From Pseudomonadota bacterium (GTDB lineage Bacteria; Pseudomonadota; Alphaproteobacteria; UBA8366; JADFVY01): a stretch of 9,915 nucleotides of DNA. The number at the start of each line of letters is the position of its first letter. Position 1 is the stretch's first letter. The notes under the pieces were generated by a model that saw only the letters and a program-made list of their open reading frames with translations, was not told the origin of the DNA and made no database searches. The stretch covers positions 1 through 9,915 of the forward strand of contig DAOVHN010000040.1 in NCBI GenBank assembly GCA_030671915.1, given 5' to 3'. Of the stretch, positions 1 through 6,404 are shown piece after piece. The position numbers and the translations under genes were made by a program.

Positions 1-919
1 GATGCCCCGCGCCGACCAGCGACAGGAAGGTGCGCTTCGGATCGGCGTTCGAAACCACCAGCCCGGCCCGGACCGTCTCACCGCTTTCCAGCTCGACCCC
101 GCATGCCCGATCGTCCTCGACGATAATGCGCCGGACCGGCGTGCCCGTCCTGATCTCGGCGCCGAAGGATTGCGCGGCATTGGCCAGCGCCTCGGCGACC
201 GCCCCAATACCGCCTTGCGGGATCGCCAGTCCGTCGGCATTACCAATATCGCCGGCGAGCCGGTAGAGCCAGGTCAGCACGCTGCCCGGGGAGCGCGGGC
301 CGAAATTGCTGCCCAGCACCGCATCGAGGGCCAGCGCGCCCTTCAGGCGCTCGTCGGACAGTTCGTCGTTTAGCAGGTCGAAAACATTCATATTCACGAT
401 GCGCAGGAACTCGCGCATATCGGTCTTGCCTAGTAATCTAAGTCTCAAGCCTAGTTTTGCGAACGCCAACCGGTCCCGCCAATCGCCGCCTCCCAGCCTT
501 GGCGCCGTCTGCGACAGGGACGGATGCAGCGCGCGGGCCATGCGTGTGAGCCGGCGATGCAATGCCGGCCAGGCTTCCTGATCGCCGGCCACGCTCAAAC
601 CGTCGATCCGCTTGGCCGTCAGGACAAGGTGCTGGCTGTCCGCTCCCAGAGAGACCGTGGGAAGCTGCCGCGCCGCCAGCTTGAGGCCGTGTTTCTTCAG
701 TTTGAGTTGCTTGCGCATCGCGGGGTGCAGTTGATGCAGGATATGGGCGCAGCCCGGGCCGGTGACTCCTGGCGCCAGCTCGCGGTTGGCCGCCGCGCCG
801 CCCAGCCTGTCCGAGGCCTCGACGACCAGCACGCGTCGCCCGGCCTTGGCAAGATACGCGGCGCAGGCCAGACCGTTATGGCCGCCGCCGACCACGAGGA
901 TGTCGTAAGCTGTGCTCAT
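1..919 (-). CDS. FAD-dependent oxidoreductase, phytoene desaturase-like (COG1233), partial (C-terminus beyond window)
   Basis: The frame is open from an ATG at 919 down to the left edge, giving 306 residues; relatives have about 510-550, so roughly 40% is missing. Residues 5-40 form an FAD-binding Rossmann fold with the GGGHNG motif (11-16), an acidic residue (Glu34) ending the second strand, and an RLGG turn (38-41). A GPRSPGS motif lies at 207-213 and a VVSNADPKRTF segment at 288-298; both recur in the adjacent upstream gene, so the two are paralogues. The start is well supported: the ATG overlaps the TGA of that gene (ATGA), with GGAG seven bases upstream. The family includes carotenoid desaturases and many uncharacterised FAD amine-oxidase-like proteins. 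No carotenoid genes are near, so a carotenoid role is unlikely. Substrate unknown. Codons for residues 156-163 are unusually rare for the gene. Confidence 0.88.
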   Translation of the reverse strand, partial: MSTAYDILVVGGGHNGLACAAYLAKAGRRVLVVEASDRLGGAAANRELAPGVTGPGCAHILHQLHPAMRKQLKLKKHGLKLAARQLPTVSLGADSQHLVLTAKRIDGLSVAGDQEAWPALHRRLTRMARALHPSLSQTAPRLGGGDWRDRLAFAKLGLRLRLLGKTDMREFLRIVNMNVFDLLNDELSDERLKGALALDAVLGSNFGPRSPGSVLTWLYRLAGDIGNADGLAIPQGGIGAVAEALANAAQSFGAEIRTGTPVRRIIVEDDRACGVELESGETVRAGLVVSNADPKRTFLSLVGAGH

Positions 920-2514
920 CGGCGTTCTCCGGCCCGGTGCATGTCGTGCAGAATCTCGCGCGCCGCGTTGGCGCCCGGCGCGCCCATCACGCCGCCGCCC
1001 GGGTGGGTGCTGGAGCCGCACATATACATGTTCGCCACCGGCCCGCGATACTGCGCATAGCCGGGAATGGGGCGGTTGAACATGATCTGGTCCATGGTCA
1101 GTTCGCCCTGGAAGATATTGCCCTCGGTCAGGCCTACCTCCTGTTCGATCTCGTGCGGCGTGCGTACTTCCATATGCAGGATCAGGTCCTTCAGGTTCGG
1201 GCTGTATTCCGACAGCATGTCGATTACCGTCTGGCCGAAGGCGTCGCGCTTTTCGGGTGTCCATGGGCCGTCCGCCAGATGCGGCGGCACATATTGTACG
1301 AAGATCGACATGTAATGCTTGCCCGGCGGGGCCATGGTCGGGTCGGTCAGGGTCGGGATCATCATGTCCACATAGGGCCGGCGCGACCACATGCCGTTCT
1401 TCCAGTCGTCATAGGCGCGCTCGAACCACTCGATGGTGTCGGTGACATGCATATCGCCCTGCAGGGCGGGGCAGTCCGCCGGCACGCCGTTGAAGCTGGG
1501 CATGCCGTCGAGCGCAATGTTCAGCTTGCCCGACGAGCCGCGGATCTTGAAGTTCCGCACCGCCTTCAGAAAATCAGGCGGCAGGTCGGACTCGTCGAAG
1601 GTTTCCAGGAAGGTGCGCTTGACGTCCATGTTGGACACAACGGCGCGGGCATGGATTTCCTCGCCGTTCGCCAGCGCCACGCCGATCGCGTTGCCGCCTT
1701 TGACGATGACTCGCGATACATCCGCATCCGCGCGGATATTGCCGCCGTAAGACTGGAAGGCCGCCGCAAGGGAGCGGCTGATCGCCCCCATGCCGCCACG
1801 CGCGAAACCCCAGGCGCCGATATTGCCGTCCACCTCGCCCATGTAATGATGCAGCAGGACATAGGCCGAGCCGGGCGAGCGGGGGCCCAGGCCGGTGCCG
1901 ATGATCGAGCTTCCCGCATAGTGGGCCTTGACGAGTTCGTTCTCGAAATATTGCTCGAGGAAATCGACGCAACTCATTGTCCAGAACCGGATCGTGTCGG
2001 CCATGCCTTCCTCGCCGAGACCCCAGAAGTCCCGGCCCAAATCATAGAGCCCGCGCAGATCGCGTGGCCGCAGGGAGGCGGGGTCGGGCGGCGTCTTGGC
2101 CAGCATCGGCTTGATGAAGCGGCACTGGCGCGTAATTTCGGCCGAATAGCGGTCGTAGGCCTCGGCGTCCCGGGCCGAATGGCGCGCGATCTCGCGCCGA
2201 TTCATGTCGTGGTCCTTGTAGCTGGCCAGGTAACCACCATCGCGGGCCATGGTCAGCCCGCCATTGTAGGGCACGACCTGCAAGCCGTATTTCGGCAGCT
2301 CCAGATCGCGCATGATCTCGGGCCGCATCAAACTGCTGACATAAGAGCAATTGGAGTAGGTGAAGCCGGGGTAGATCTCCCGGCTGACCGCCGCCCCGCC
2401 GAGATAGGTATTGCGTTCCAGCACCAGCACGTCGAGCCCGGCACGGGCCAGATAGGCCGCCGCCGTAAGGCCGTTATGCCCGGCCCCGATGACGATAACG
2501 TCATGGCTTTTCAT
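916..2514 (-). CDS. FAD-dependent oxidoreductase, phytoene desaturase-like (COG1233)
   Basis: A 532-residue protein of normal length for the family. The N-terminus (residues 4-45) is a dinucleotide-binding fold with GAGHNG (10-15), Glu33 for the FAD ribose, and YLGG (37-40). The middle holds GPRSPGS and an RGGMGAI stretch like the substrate-proximal region of phytoene desaturases. The C-terminal HPGGGVMGAPG motif (504-514) is the second FAD-contacting segment typical of COG1233. I chose the ATG at 2514 because AGGGA lies seven bases upstream and the fold begins at residue 4; an upstream in-frame ATG at 2556 would add 14 residues without a ribosome site. No signal peptide or membrane segment is evident, so it is probably cytosolic. 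It is first in a minus-strand operon with its paralogue and diverges from the BetI-like regulator. The flavin oxidoreductase class is secure; the substrate is unknown, with an amine plausible only from context. Confidence 0.92.
   Translation of the reverse strand: MKSHDVIVIGAGHNGLTAAAYLARAGLDVLVLERNTYLGGAAVSREIYPGFTYSNCSYVSSLMRPEIMRDLELPKYGLQVVPYNGGLTMARDGGYLASYKDHDMNRREIARHSARDAEAYDRYSAEITRQCRFIKPMLAKTPPDPASLRPRDLRGLYDLGRDFWGLGEEGMADTIRFWTMSCVDFLEQYFENELVKAHYAGSSIIGTGLGPRSPGSAYVLLHHYMGEVDGNIGAWGFARGGMGAISRSLAAAFQSYGGNIRADADVSRVIVKGGNAIGVALANGEEIHARAVVSNMDVKRTFLETFDESDLPPDFLKAVRNFKIRGSSGKLNIALDGMPSFNGVPADCPALQGDMHVTDTIEWFERAYDDWKNGMWSRRPYVDMMIPTLTDPTMAPPGKHYMSIFVQYVPPHLADGPWTPEKRDAFGQTVIDMLSEYSPNLKDLILHMEVRTPHEIEQEVGLTEGNIFQGELTMDQIMFNRPIPGYAQYRGPVANMYMCGSSTHPGGGVMGAPGANAAREILHDMHRAGERR
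927..930 (-). promoter_or_regulatory. Ribosome binding site inside the preceding gene
   Basis: On the minus strand GGAG lies seven bases before the ATG at 919, within the last codons of the upstream oxidoreductase. With the ATGA stop/start overlap it indicates translational coupling of the two flavoprotein genes. Confidence 0.7.
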
Positions 2515-2521
2515 GTATGTT

Positions 2522-2526
2522 TCCCT
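2522..2526 (-). promoter_or_regulatory. Ribosome binding site deciding the start at 2514
   Basis: AGGGA on the minus strand, seven bases upstream of the ATG at 2514. The competing ATG at 2556 has no purine-rich stretch at the right distance. Confidence 0.6.
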
Positions 2527-2596
2527 GTTCTCCGGCACCGGCCGGCAACGATTCACATGGGCAGTCTAGCCGTGCCAATGGCATCCCGTCCAGTCT

Positions 2597-2614
2597 ATTG
2601 AATGAAGATTCAAT
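2597..2614. promoter_or_regulatory. Palindromic operator candidate for the BetI-like regulator
   Basis: ATTGAAT and ATTCAAT are perfect 7-base arms around a GAAG spacer, in the AT-rich middle of the divergent region: 82 bases from the oxidoreductase ATG at 2514 and 64 from the regulator ATG at 2679. TetR-family repressors bind such palindromes, usually next to their own gene. As I recall, BetI operators have ATTGA...TCAAT ends, which this matches. An extra CAAT follows directly (2615-2618). The site could control both directions. No convincing -35/-10 pair could be assigned on either strand, so which promoter it blocks is unknown. Confidence 0.55.
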
Positions 2615-2678
2615 CAATTTTGATTTCTAGTGCATTGGGTTCTTGCAGTTTCTACCGTTTGCACTTATCGTGCCCGTC

Positions 2679-3356
2679 ATGAGCAAGGGCAATGCACGCG
2701 CATCGACCTCGAGGGTGAATGTGAAACATCTTCGCCGCGAACAGCTGATCGAGGCAACGATGAAGACCATCGCCCGGTATGGCTATGCCCGCACCACCAT
2801 GGCCCATGTCGCGAAGACCGCGGGCCTGTCCCAGGGCATCGTCAATTTCTATTTCAAGACCAAGGAAGCGCTGCTCTACGAGACCTTCGTTCACCTGGCC
2901 GAAGAGTACGAGACGCTGATTGGCGAGGCGCTGGCCGCGGCCGGCGACGACCCGGTGGACGGGTTGATCGCCATGATCGAGACCGATCTGGGGCCGCGGG
3001 TCTGCACGCCAACCAAGATTGCCGTGTGGCTGGCCTTCTGGGCCGAATCACGCAGCCGTCCGAAATACCGCGACCTCTATCGCAAGCTGGCCGACGATTA
3101 TTCAAGGCAGGTTCATGAACTTTGTGAGAAGCTGGTCGCTCGCGGCGGCTACGAGGGGCTGGACCTTGAGGCGATTTCGGTCGGTTTCGTCGCCCTTATC
3201 GACGGGTTCTGGGTTAATCTTGGTGTCACGCCTCATTTTGTAGAGCGCGAAAAGGCCAAGGCGGCCTGCCGCGCCTATTTCGCCGGGTACTTCCCGGCCG
3301 ATTTCGGCCCGTTGGTGGCGCCGGCCACGCCGGAGGAAAGCCGCAAGACGGGGTGA
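2679..3356 (+). CDS. TetR-family transcriptional regulator, BetI type
   Basis: A 225-residue DNA-binding regulator. Residues 20-66 are the TetR helix-turn-helix domain (RREQLIEAT, then MAHVAKTAGLSQGIVNFYFKT). The C-terminal half matches the BetI ligand domain: WLAFWAES (117-124) and ALIDGFWV (172-179) correspond to WLAFWASS and ALIDGLWL in E. coli BetI, which represses choline/glycine-betaine genes. The protein has about 15 extra C-terminal residues compared with BetI. The start is uncertain. ATG 2679 has no Shine-Dalgarno; GTG 2721 has GAGGG at 2711-2715 and would give 211 residues with the HTH intact; TTG 2643 has no support. It diverges from the flavoprotein pair and precedes the transporter, so it probably controls one or both. 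The family call is firm; it need not be betI itself, since no betaine-synthesis genes lie here and the ligand may be another cationic compound. Confidence 0.92.
   Translation: MSKGNARASTSRVNVKHLRREQLIEATMKTIARYGYARTTMAHVAKTAGLSQGIVNFYFKTKEALLYETFVHLAEEYETLIGEALAAAGDDPVDGLIAMIETDLGPRVCTPTKIAVWLAFWAESRSRPKYRDLYRKLADDYSRQVHELCEKLVARGGYEGLDLEAISVGFVALIDGFWVNLGVTPHFVEREKAKAACRAYFAGYFPADFGPLVAPATPEESRKTG
2711..2715 (+). promoter_or_regulatory. Possible ribosome binding site for an alternative GTG start of the regulator
   Basis: GAGGG lies five bases before an in-frame GTG at 2721. This is the only good Shine-Dalgarno near the regulator's start and suggests translation may begin at 2721 rather than 2679. 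It could also be coincidence within coding sequence. Confidence 0.35.
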
Positions 3357-3458
3357 TGGATTTTATATACGGTAGATCAGGCCATACGGTGGCTCTGGAG
3401 GGATTACCACAACAGGGGCGGGTTGCCGCTCCATAACAACCTAGACAGCGAGGAAAAG
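3357..3458 (+). other. Intergenic leader before the binding-protein gene
   Basis: This 102-base gap separates the regulator from the transporter genes. It begins with an AT-rich TTTTATATAC (3361-3370), a possible -10 region, but no matching -35 is seen. A small stem with one G-T pair (GGGGCGG/CCGCTCC, 3415-3432) sits 26 bases before the ATG. The palindrome found at 2597 is not repeated here. The transporter may share the regulator's transcript or have its own weak promoter. Confidence 0.3.
3450..3454 (+). promoter_or_regulatory. Ribosome binding site deciding the binding-protein start
   Basis: GAGGA just upstream of ATG 3459 selects this start over an in-frame TTG at 3423. It also places the twin-arginine motif at the expected distance from the N-terminus. 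Confidence 0.7.
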
Positions 3459-4562
3459 ATGGAAAAGAACGAACTTATGGATCGCTTGGCGGCCGGCACT
3501 CTGAGCCGCCGCAATATGCTGAAGGGCCTGTCGGCGCTGGGGATCGGCGTCACCATGACGCCCTACTTCCATGGCCGTGCAAACGCCGCGGGCCAAGCGA
3601 CATATTTCACCTGGGAAGGCTATGAAGTACCGGAACTGCATGGCGACTATATCAAGAAGCATGGCGGCAGCCCGGAGGTTTCGATCTTCGCCGACGAGGG
3701 CGAGGCGCTTCAGAAAATGATCGCGGGCTACACGCCGGACGTCGCGCATCCCTGCTCCTACAACGTGAATCTGTGGCGCGAGGCCGGTGTCCTGCAGCCG
3801 ATCGATACGTCGCGGCTGTCGAATTGGGGCGACCTTGTCGGATCCTTGAAAGTCATTCCGGGCACGCAGCACGAAGGCAAGCAGTTTTTCGTGCCGTTCG
3901 ACTGGGGCAATACCTCGATTCTATACCGGACCGATCTGGTCGACATCAAGGAAGAGTCATGGGGCCTGATGTGGGACGAGCGCTATAAGGGCCGCCTGGC
4001 GACCTTCTCCGGCGCCAACGAGACCGTGCCTTACACGGCGGTCTACGCCGGCCTCGATCCCTGGAATATGAGCGACGCAGATCTTGCCAAGGTCCGGGCA
4101 TTGCTTGAAAAACAGCGGCCGCTGATTCGCTTCTATGCCGACGACGTGTCATCCATCGAACAGGGACTGGCGTCCGGCGAGATCGTCGCGGGATCGACCT
4201 GGAACAGCTCCAACGTGCTGCTCAAGGGCGAGGGTGTTCCGGTCAAGTTCATGAACCCCAAGGAAGGCATCATGACCTGGGTATGCGGGCTTGTAATGCA
4301 CAAGGACGCACCCAATCCGGATGCGGCCTACGATCTGATCGACGCCATGCTGTCCCCGGAGGCGGGCAAGTTCATGATCGTCGATTACGGATATGGCCAT
4401 TCCAACACCAAGTCCTTCGACCTGGCCGGCGACGAGGCCATCGAGACGGCCGGGCTGTCGCGCGACGTCGAGGCGTTCCTGAAAGCGGGGGTCTTCAGCA
4501 ACGAGTTCAAGAACCGCGACGCGGTTCTTAAAATGTTCGAAGAGGTCAAGGCTGGCCTGTAA
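3459..4562 (+). CDS. ABC transporter periplasmic substrate-binding protein, PotD/PotF-like, Tat-exported
   Basis: A 367-residue extracellular solute-binding protein that would capture the substrate in the periplasm for the permease pair encoded downstream. The N-terminus has a twin-arginine motif SRRNMLK (16-22), a hydrophobic stretch and an ANA site near 41-43, so export is by the Tat pathway, probably already folded. The mature part resembles spermidine/putrescine binding proteins: FTWEGY (50-55), WNSSN (248-252) and WVC (274-276) line up with the NWTEY, WNGS and WMD segments of PotD. Trp248 and Trp274, which correspond to PotD's amine-stacking tryptophans, are kept, and so is Glu188 (PotD Glu171). 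The acidic residue I recall as PotD Asp257 is Cys276 here, and PotD Asp168 aligns with Gly185. This argues against classical spermidine as substrate; a quaternary or methylated amine is possible. These alignments are from memory. Confidence 0.9.
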   Translation: MEKNELMDRLAAGTLSRRNMLKGLSALGIGVTMTPYFHGRANAAGQATYFTWEGYEVPELHGDYIKKHGGSPEVSIFADEGEALQKMIAGYTPDVAHPCSYNVNLWREAGVLQPIDTSRLSNWGDLVGSLKVIPGTQHEGKQFFVPFDWGNTSILYRTDLVDIKEESWGLMWDERYKGRLATFSGANETVPYTAVYAGLDPWNMSDADLAKVRALLEKQRPLIRFYADDVSSIEQGLASGEIVAGSTWNSSNVLLKGEGVPVKFMNPKEGIMTWVCGLVMHKDAPNPDAAYDLIDAMLSPEAGKFMIVDYGYGHSNTKSFDLAGDEAIETAGLSRDVEAFLKAGVFSNEFKNRDAVLKMFEEVKAGL

Positions 4563-4580
4563 GGCAGCCGAACATGGTAA

Positions 4581-4629
4581 CGGCGGACCGGATGCCTGTT
4601 TGCAGGGCGTCCGGTCCGCCGGCTTTTTT
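4581..4629 (+). terminator. Stem-loop with T-run between binding protein and permease genes
   Basis: A 16-bp GC-rich stem (4581-4596 pairing with 4606-4621, one T-G wobble) closes a 9-base loop; a GC and six Ts (4624-4629) follow. This has the form of a Rho-independent terminator, 18 bases after the binding-protein stop and 20 bases before the next start. Since the following genes are clearly the same transporter, it probably acts as a partial terminator and 3' mRNA stabiliser, giving more binding protein than membrane components, as known for other ABC operons. Confidence 0.85.
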
Positions 4630-4649
4630 CACGCCAGACGGATTAATTT

Positions 4650-5579
4650 ATGACGAGTGAGGCGCAGACAGCTCCGCCGGCCGGTACGATCGGCCGACTC
4701 CGCACGGTGGTGAAAGGGGCGATTTTTCGTAATGCGGGTTTGCGTGGCTACATTCTGTTGTCGCCGACATTGCTGGTGCTGCTGGGGGCCATGTGCCTGC
4801 CGGTCGGCATTCTAGCGGTTTACAGTTTGTGGACACAGAGCGGTGTCGAAATCGACCATACGCTGACCCTGGCCAACTACCTCAAGATATTCAACAAGCC
4901 GTCTTACATGCTGCTGATCGGGAAATCGGTGTTGATTTCCCTGACGGTTACCCTGGCGACGGTTCTGCTGGCCTATCCAATCGCTTATTTTATCGCCTTC
5001 AAGATAAAGCGCCACAAGATCGTCTGGCTGATCCTGATCACAATTCCGTTCGTCACCAGCTATTTACTGCGCGTCTTCGCGTGGAAGATCATTCTCGGTT
5101 ACAACGGCATCATCAATTCCGGCCTGAAATGGCTTGGCGTTATCGACCAGCCGCTGACGTTCCTGCTCCACAATCCCACGGCTGTCGTCATCACCCTGGC
5201 CCATGCCTGGGCGCCGATCGCTATCCTGCCGATTTTCGTTTCGCTGGAAAAGATGGATCGCTCCCTGCTGGAGGCTGCGACGGATTTGGGGGACAGCCCG
5301 CTGCAGCGTTTTCTGCGCGTGACCCTGCCGCTGTCGATCCCGGGCGTGGTGGCCGCCGCGATGCTGGTTTTCATCCCCACGGTCGGCGATTACATCACCC
5401 CGCAACTGGTGGGGGGCCCGGACGGCATGATGGTCGGTAGCCTGATGCATGCCATGTTCTTCAGGGCCAACGACTGGCCACTGGGGTCGGCTCTGGCGAT
5501 CGTCTCGGCCCTGGCGATCACCGTGACCAGCCTGGGCGTCTGGTTCCTGACCAAGCAAGCGCGGGAGCGGGCGGTATGA
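4650..5579 (+). CDS. ABC transporter permease, PotB-like
   Basis: A 309-residue inner-membrane permease, one half of the translocation channel. After a cytosolic N-terminus of about 30 residues there are around six hydrophobic helices, at roughly 33-60, 92-116, 124-145, 176-198, 231-250 and 280-300. The cytosolic EAA coupling loop LLEAATDLGDSPLQRF (206-221), followed by LPLSIPGV (226-233), contacts the ATPase; its form is typical of the PotB/PotH branch. Length is normal. ATG 4650 has only a weak ribosome site (GGA, seven bases upstream). The gene's stop overlaps the next permease start by 4 bases (ATGA), so the two halves are coupled and probably form a heterodimer. The terminator-like stem-loop just upstream probably lowers its expression relative to the binding protein. 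Confidence 0.93.
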   Translation: MTSEAQTAPPAGTIGRLRTVVKGAIFRNAGLRGYILLSPTLLVLLGAMCLPVGILAVYSLWTQSGVEIDHTLTLANYLKIFNKPSYMLLIGKSVLISLTVTLATVLLAYPIAYFIAFKIKRHKIVWLILITIPFVTSYLLRVFAWKIILGYNGIINSGLKWLGVIDQPLTFLLHNPTAVVITLAHAWAPIAILPIFVSLEKMDRSLLEAATDLGDSPLQRFLRVTLPLSIPGVVAAAMLVFIPTVGDYITPQLVGGPDGMMVGSLMHAMFFRANDWPLGSALAIVSALAITVTSLGVWFLTKQARERAV

Positions 5580-6394
5580 AATTTCAGCTCCCTTCCTGGA
5601 TGCGCGGCGGCGGGCTGACGACCTACGCCGTTCTGTACATGGTTTTTCTCTATGTGCCGGTGCTGTTCTTGCCGCTGTTCTCGTTCAACGACGGCATCTA
5701 CATCGCTTTTCCGCTGAAGGGCTTCACCGTCAAATGGTACGAAGCCATGATCGAAACCGAATCCCTGCAGGCGGCGCTGTTCAACAGCATCAGGGTCGCG
5801 GCCTCGGTTTCGATTATCAGCACAATTCTTGGCGTTCTCGCCGCGCGCGCCTTTACCCGCTACCGGTTCGTCGGGCGCAAGCCGACGCTTGGCCTGCTGG
5901 CGCTGCCGCTGGTGGTGCCGGGTATTATTCTCGGCATCGCGCTGCTGATCATGGCGAACCGGCTCGGGATCCCGCTGTCGCTGTTCACCATCGGCGCAGC
6001 CCACGTGCTGATCGCCACGCCGTTCGCCACTTTTGTCATGATCTCGCGCCTGGAAGGGTTCGACTCCAACCTCGAGGAAGCCTCGCGCGATCTTGGCGAG
6101 ACCGGCTGGACCACATTCTGGCGGGTCACCTTCCCGCTGGCGTTGCCGGGCATTGTCGCCAGCCTGCTGCTGACATTCATCGAATCTTTCGATGAGTTCA
6201 TCCTGGCCTTTTTCCTTTCCGGGACGGACGCGACCCTGCCGATCTACATTTGGAGCCAGCTTCGTTTTCCCAAGAGACTGCCGGTGGTGCTTGCGCTGGG
6301 CGCCTGCATCCTGCTGTTCACCGTAATCACCGTCGCATTCGCCGAATGGGTGCGCCGCAAGGGGGTCAAGCTGACCCCTAAATCCGAGGATTAG
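5576..6394 (+). CDS. ABC transporter permease, PotC-like
   Basis: A 272-residue inner-membrane permease, partner of the preceding gene. Hydrophobic helices lie at about 15-36, 70-90, 104-127, 138-157, 187-213 and 237-257. The EAA loop LEEASRDLGETGWTTF (166-181), then FPLALPGI (186-193), is the ATPase-coupling site, and the FIESFDEFILAFF stretch (201-213) is characteristic of PotC/PotI-type subunits. Length is normal for PotC-like proteins. It starts at the ATG within the ATGA overlap and ends with TAG ten bases before the ATPase gene. The PotB-like then PotC-like order is usual; the ATPase coming last, not first as in E. coli potABCD, is common in alphaproteobacterial opine/polyamine-type operons. 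Confidence 0.93.
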   Translation: MKFQLPSWMRGGGLTTYAVLYMVFLYVPVLFLPLFSFNDGIYIAFPLKGFTVKWYEAMIETESLQAALFNSIRVAASVSIISTILGVLAARAFTRYRFVGRKPTLGLLALPLVVPGIILGIALLIMANRLGIPLSLFTIGAAHVLIATPFATFVMISRLEGFDSNLEEASRDLGETGWTTFWRVTFPLALPGIVASLLLTFIESFDEFILAFFLSGTDATLPIYIWSQLRFPKRLPVVLALGACILLFTVITVAFAEWVRRKGVKLTPKSED

Positions 6395-6404
6395 TAGGCT
6401 TACA

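Noticed and set aside
1..2514. Carotenoid biosynthesis cluster (two phytoene desaturase-like genes)
   Set aside because: No phytoene synthase, cyclase or related gene is present, and the neighbours are an amine-type regulator and transporter. COG1233 contains many non-carotenoid enzymes.
2560..2578. Sigma-54-like promoter on the minus strand (TTGGCACG...CTGC)
   Set aside because: The -24 half is good, but GG and GC are 14 bases apart instead of the required 12, and TTGC is not present at the -12 half.
937..2601. 554-codon open frame on the plus strand, antisense to the complete flavoprotein gene
   Set aside because: It is a product of the high GC third-position bias of the minus-strand gene. 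The translation is rich in Arg, His, Ala and Val with no recognisable domain, and the opposite frame encodes clear FAD motifs.
3367..3390. Direct repeat ATACGGT, two copies 17 bases apart, before the binding-protein gene
   Set aside because: Seven-base repeats are too short to stand out, show no palindromic symmetry and do not resemble the candidate operator.
3415..3432. Small stem-loop in the leader of the binding-protein gene, considered as riboswitch or attenuator
   Set aside because: Seven pairs with one wobble, no T-run and no conserved riboswitch elements; chance hairpins of this size are common in GC-rich DNA.
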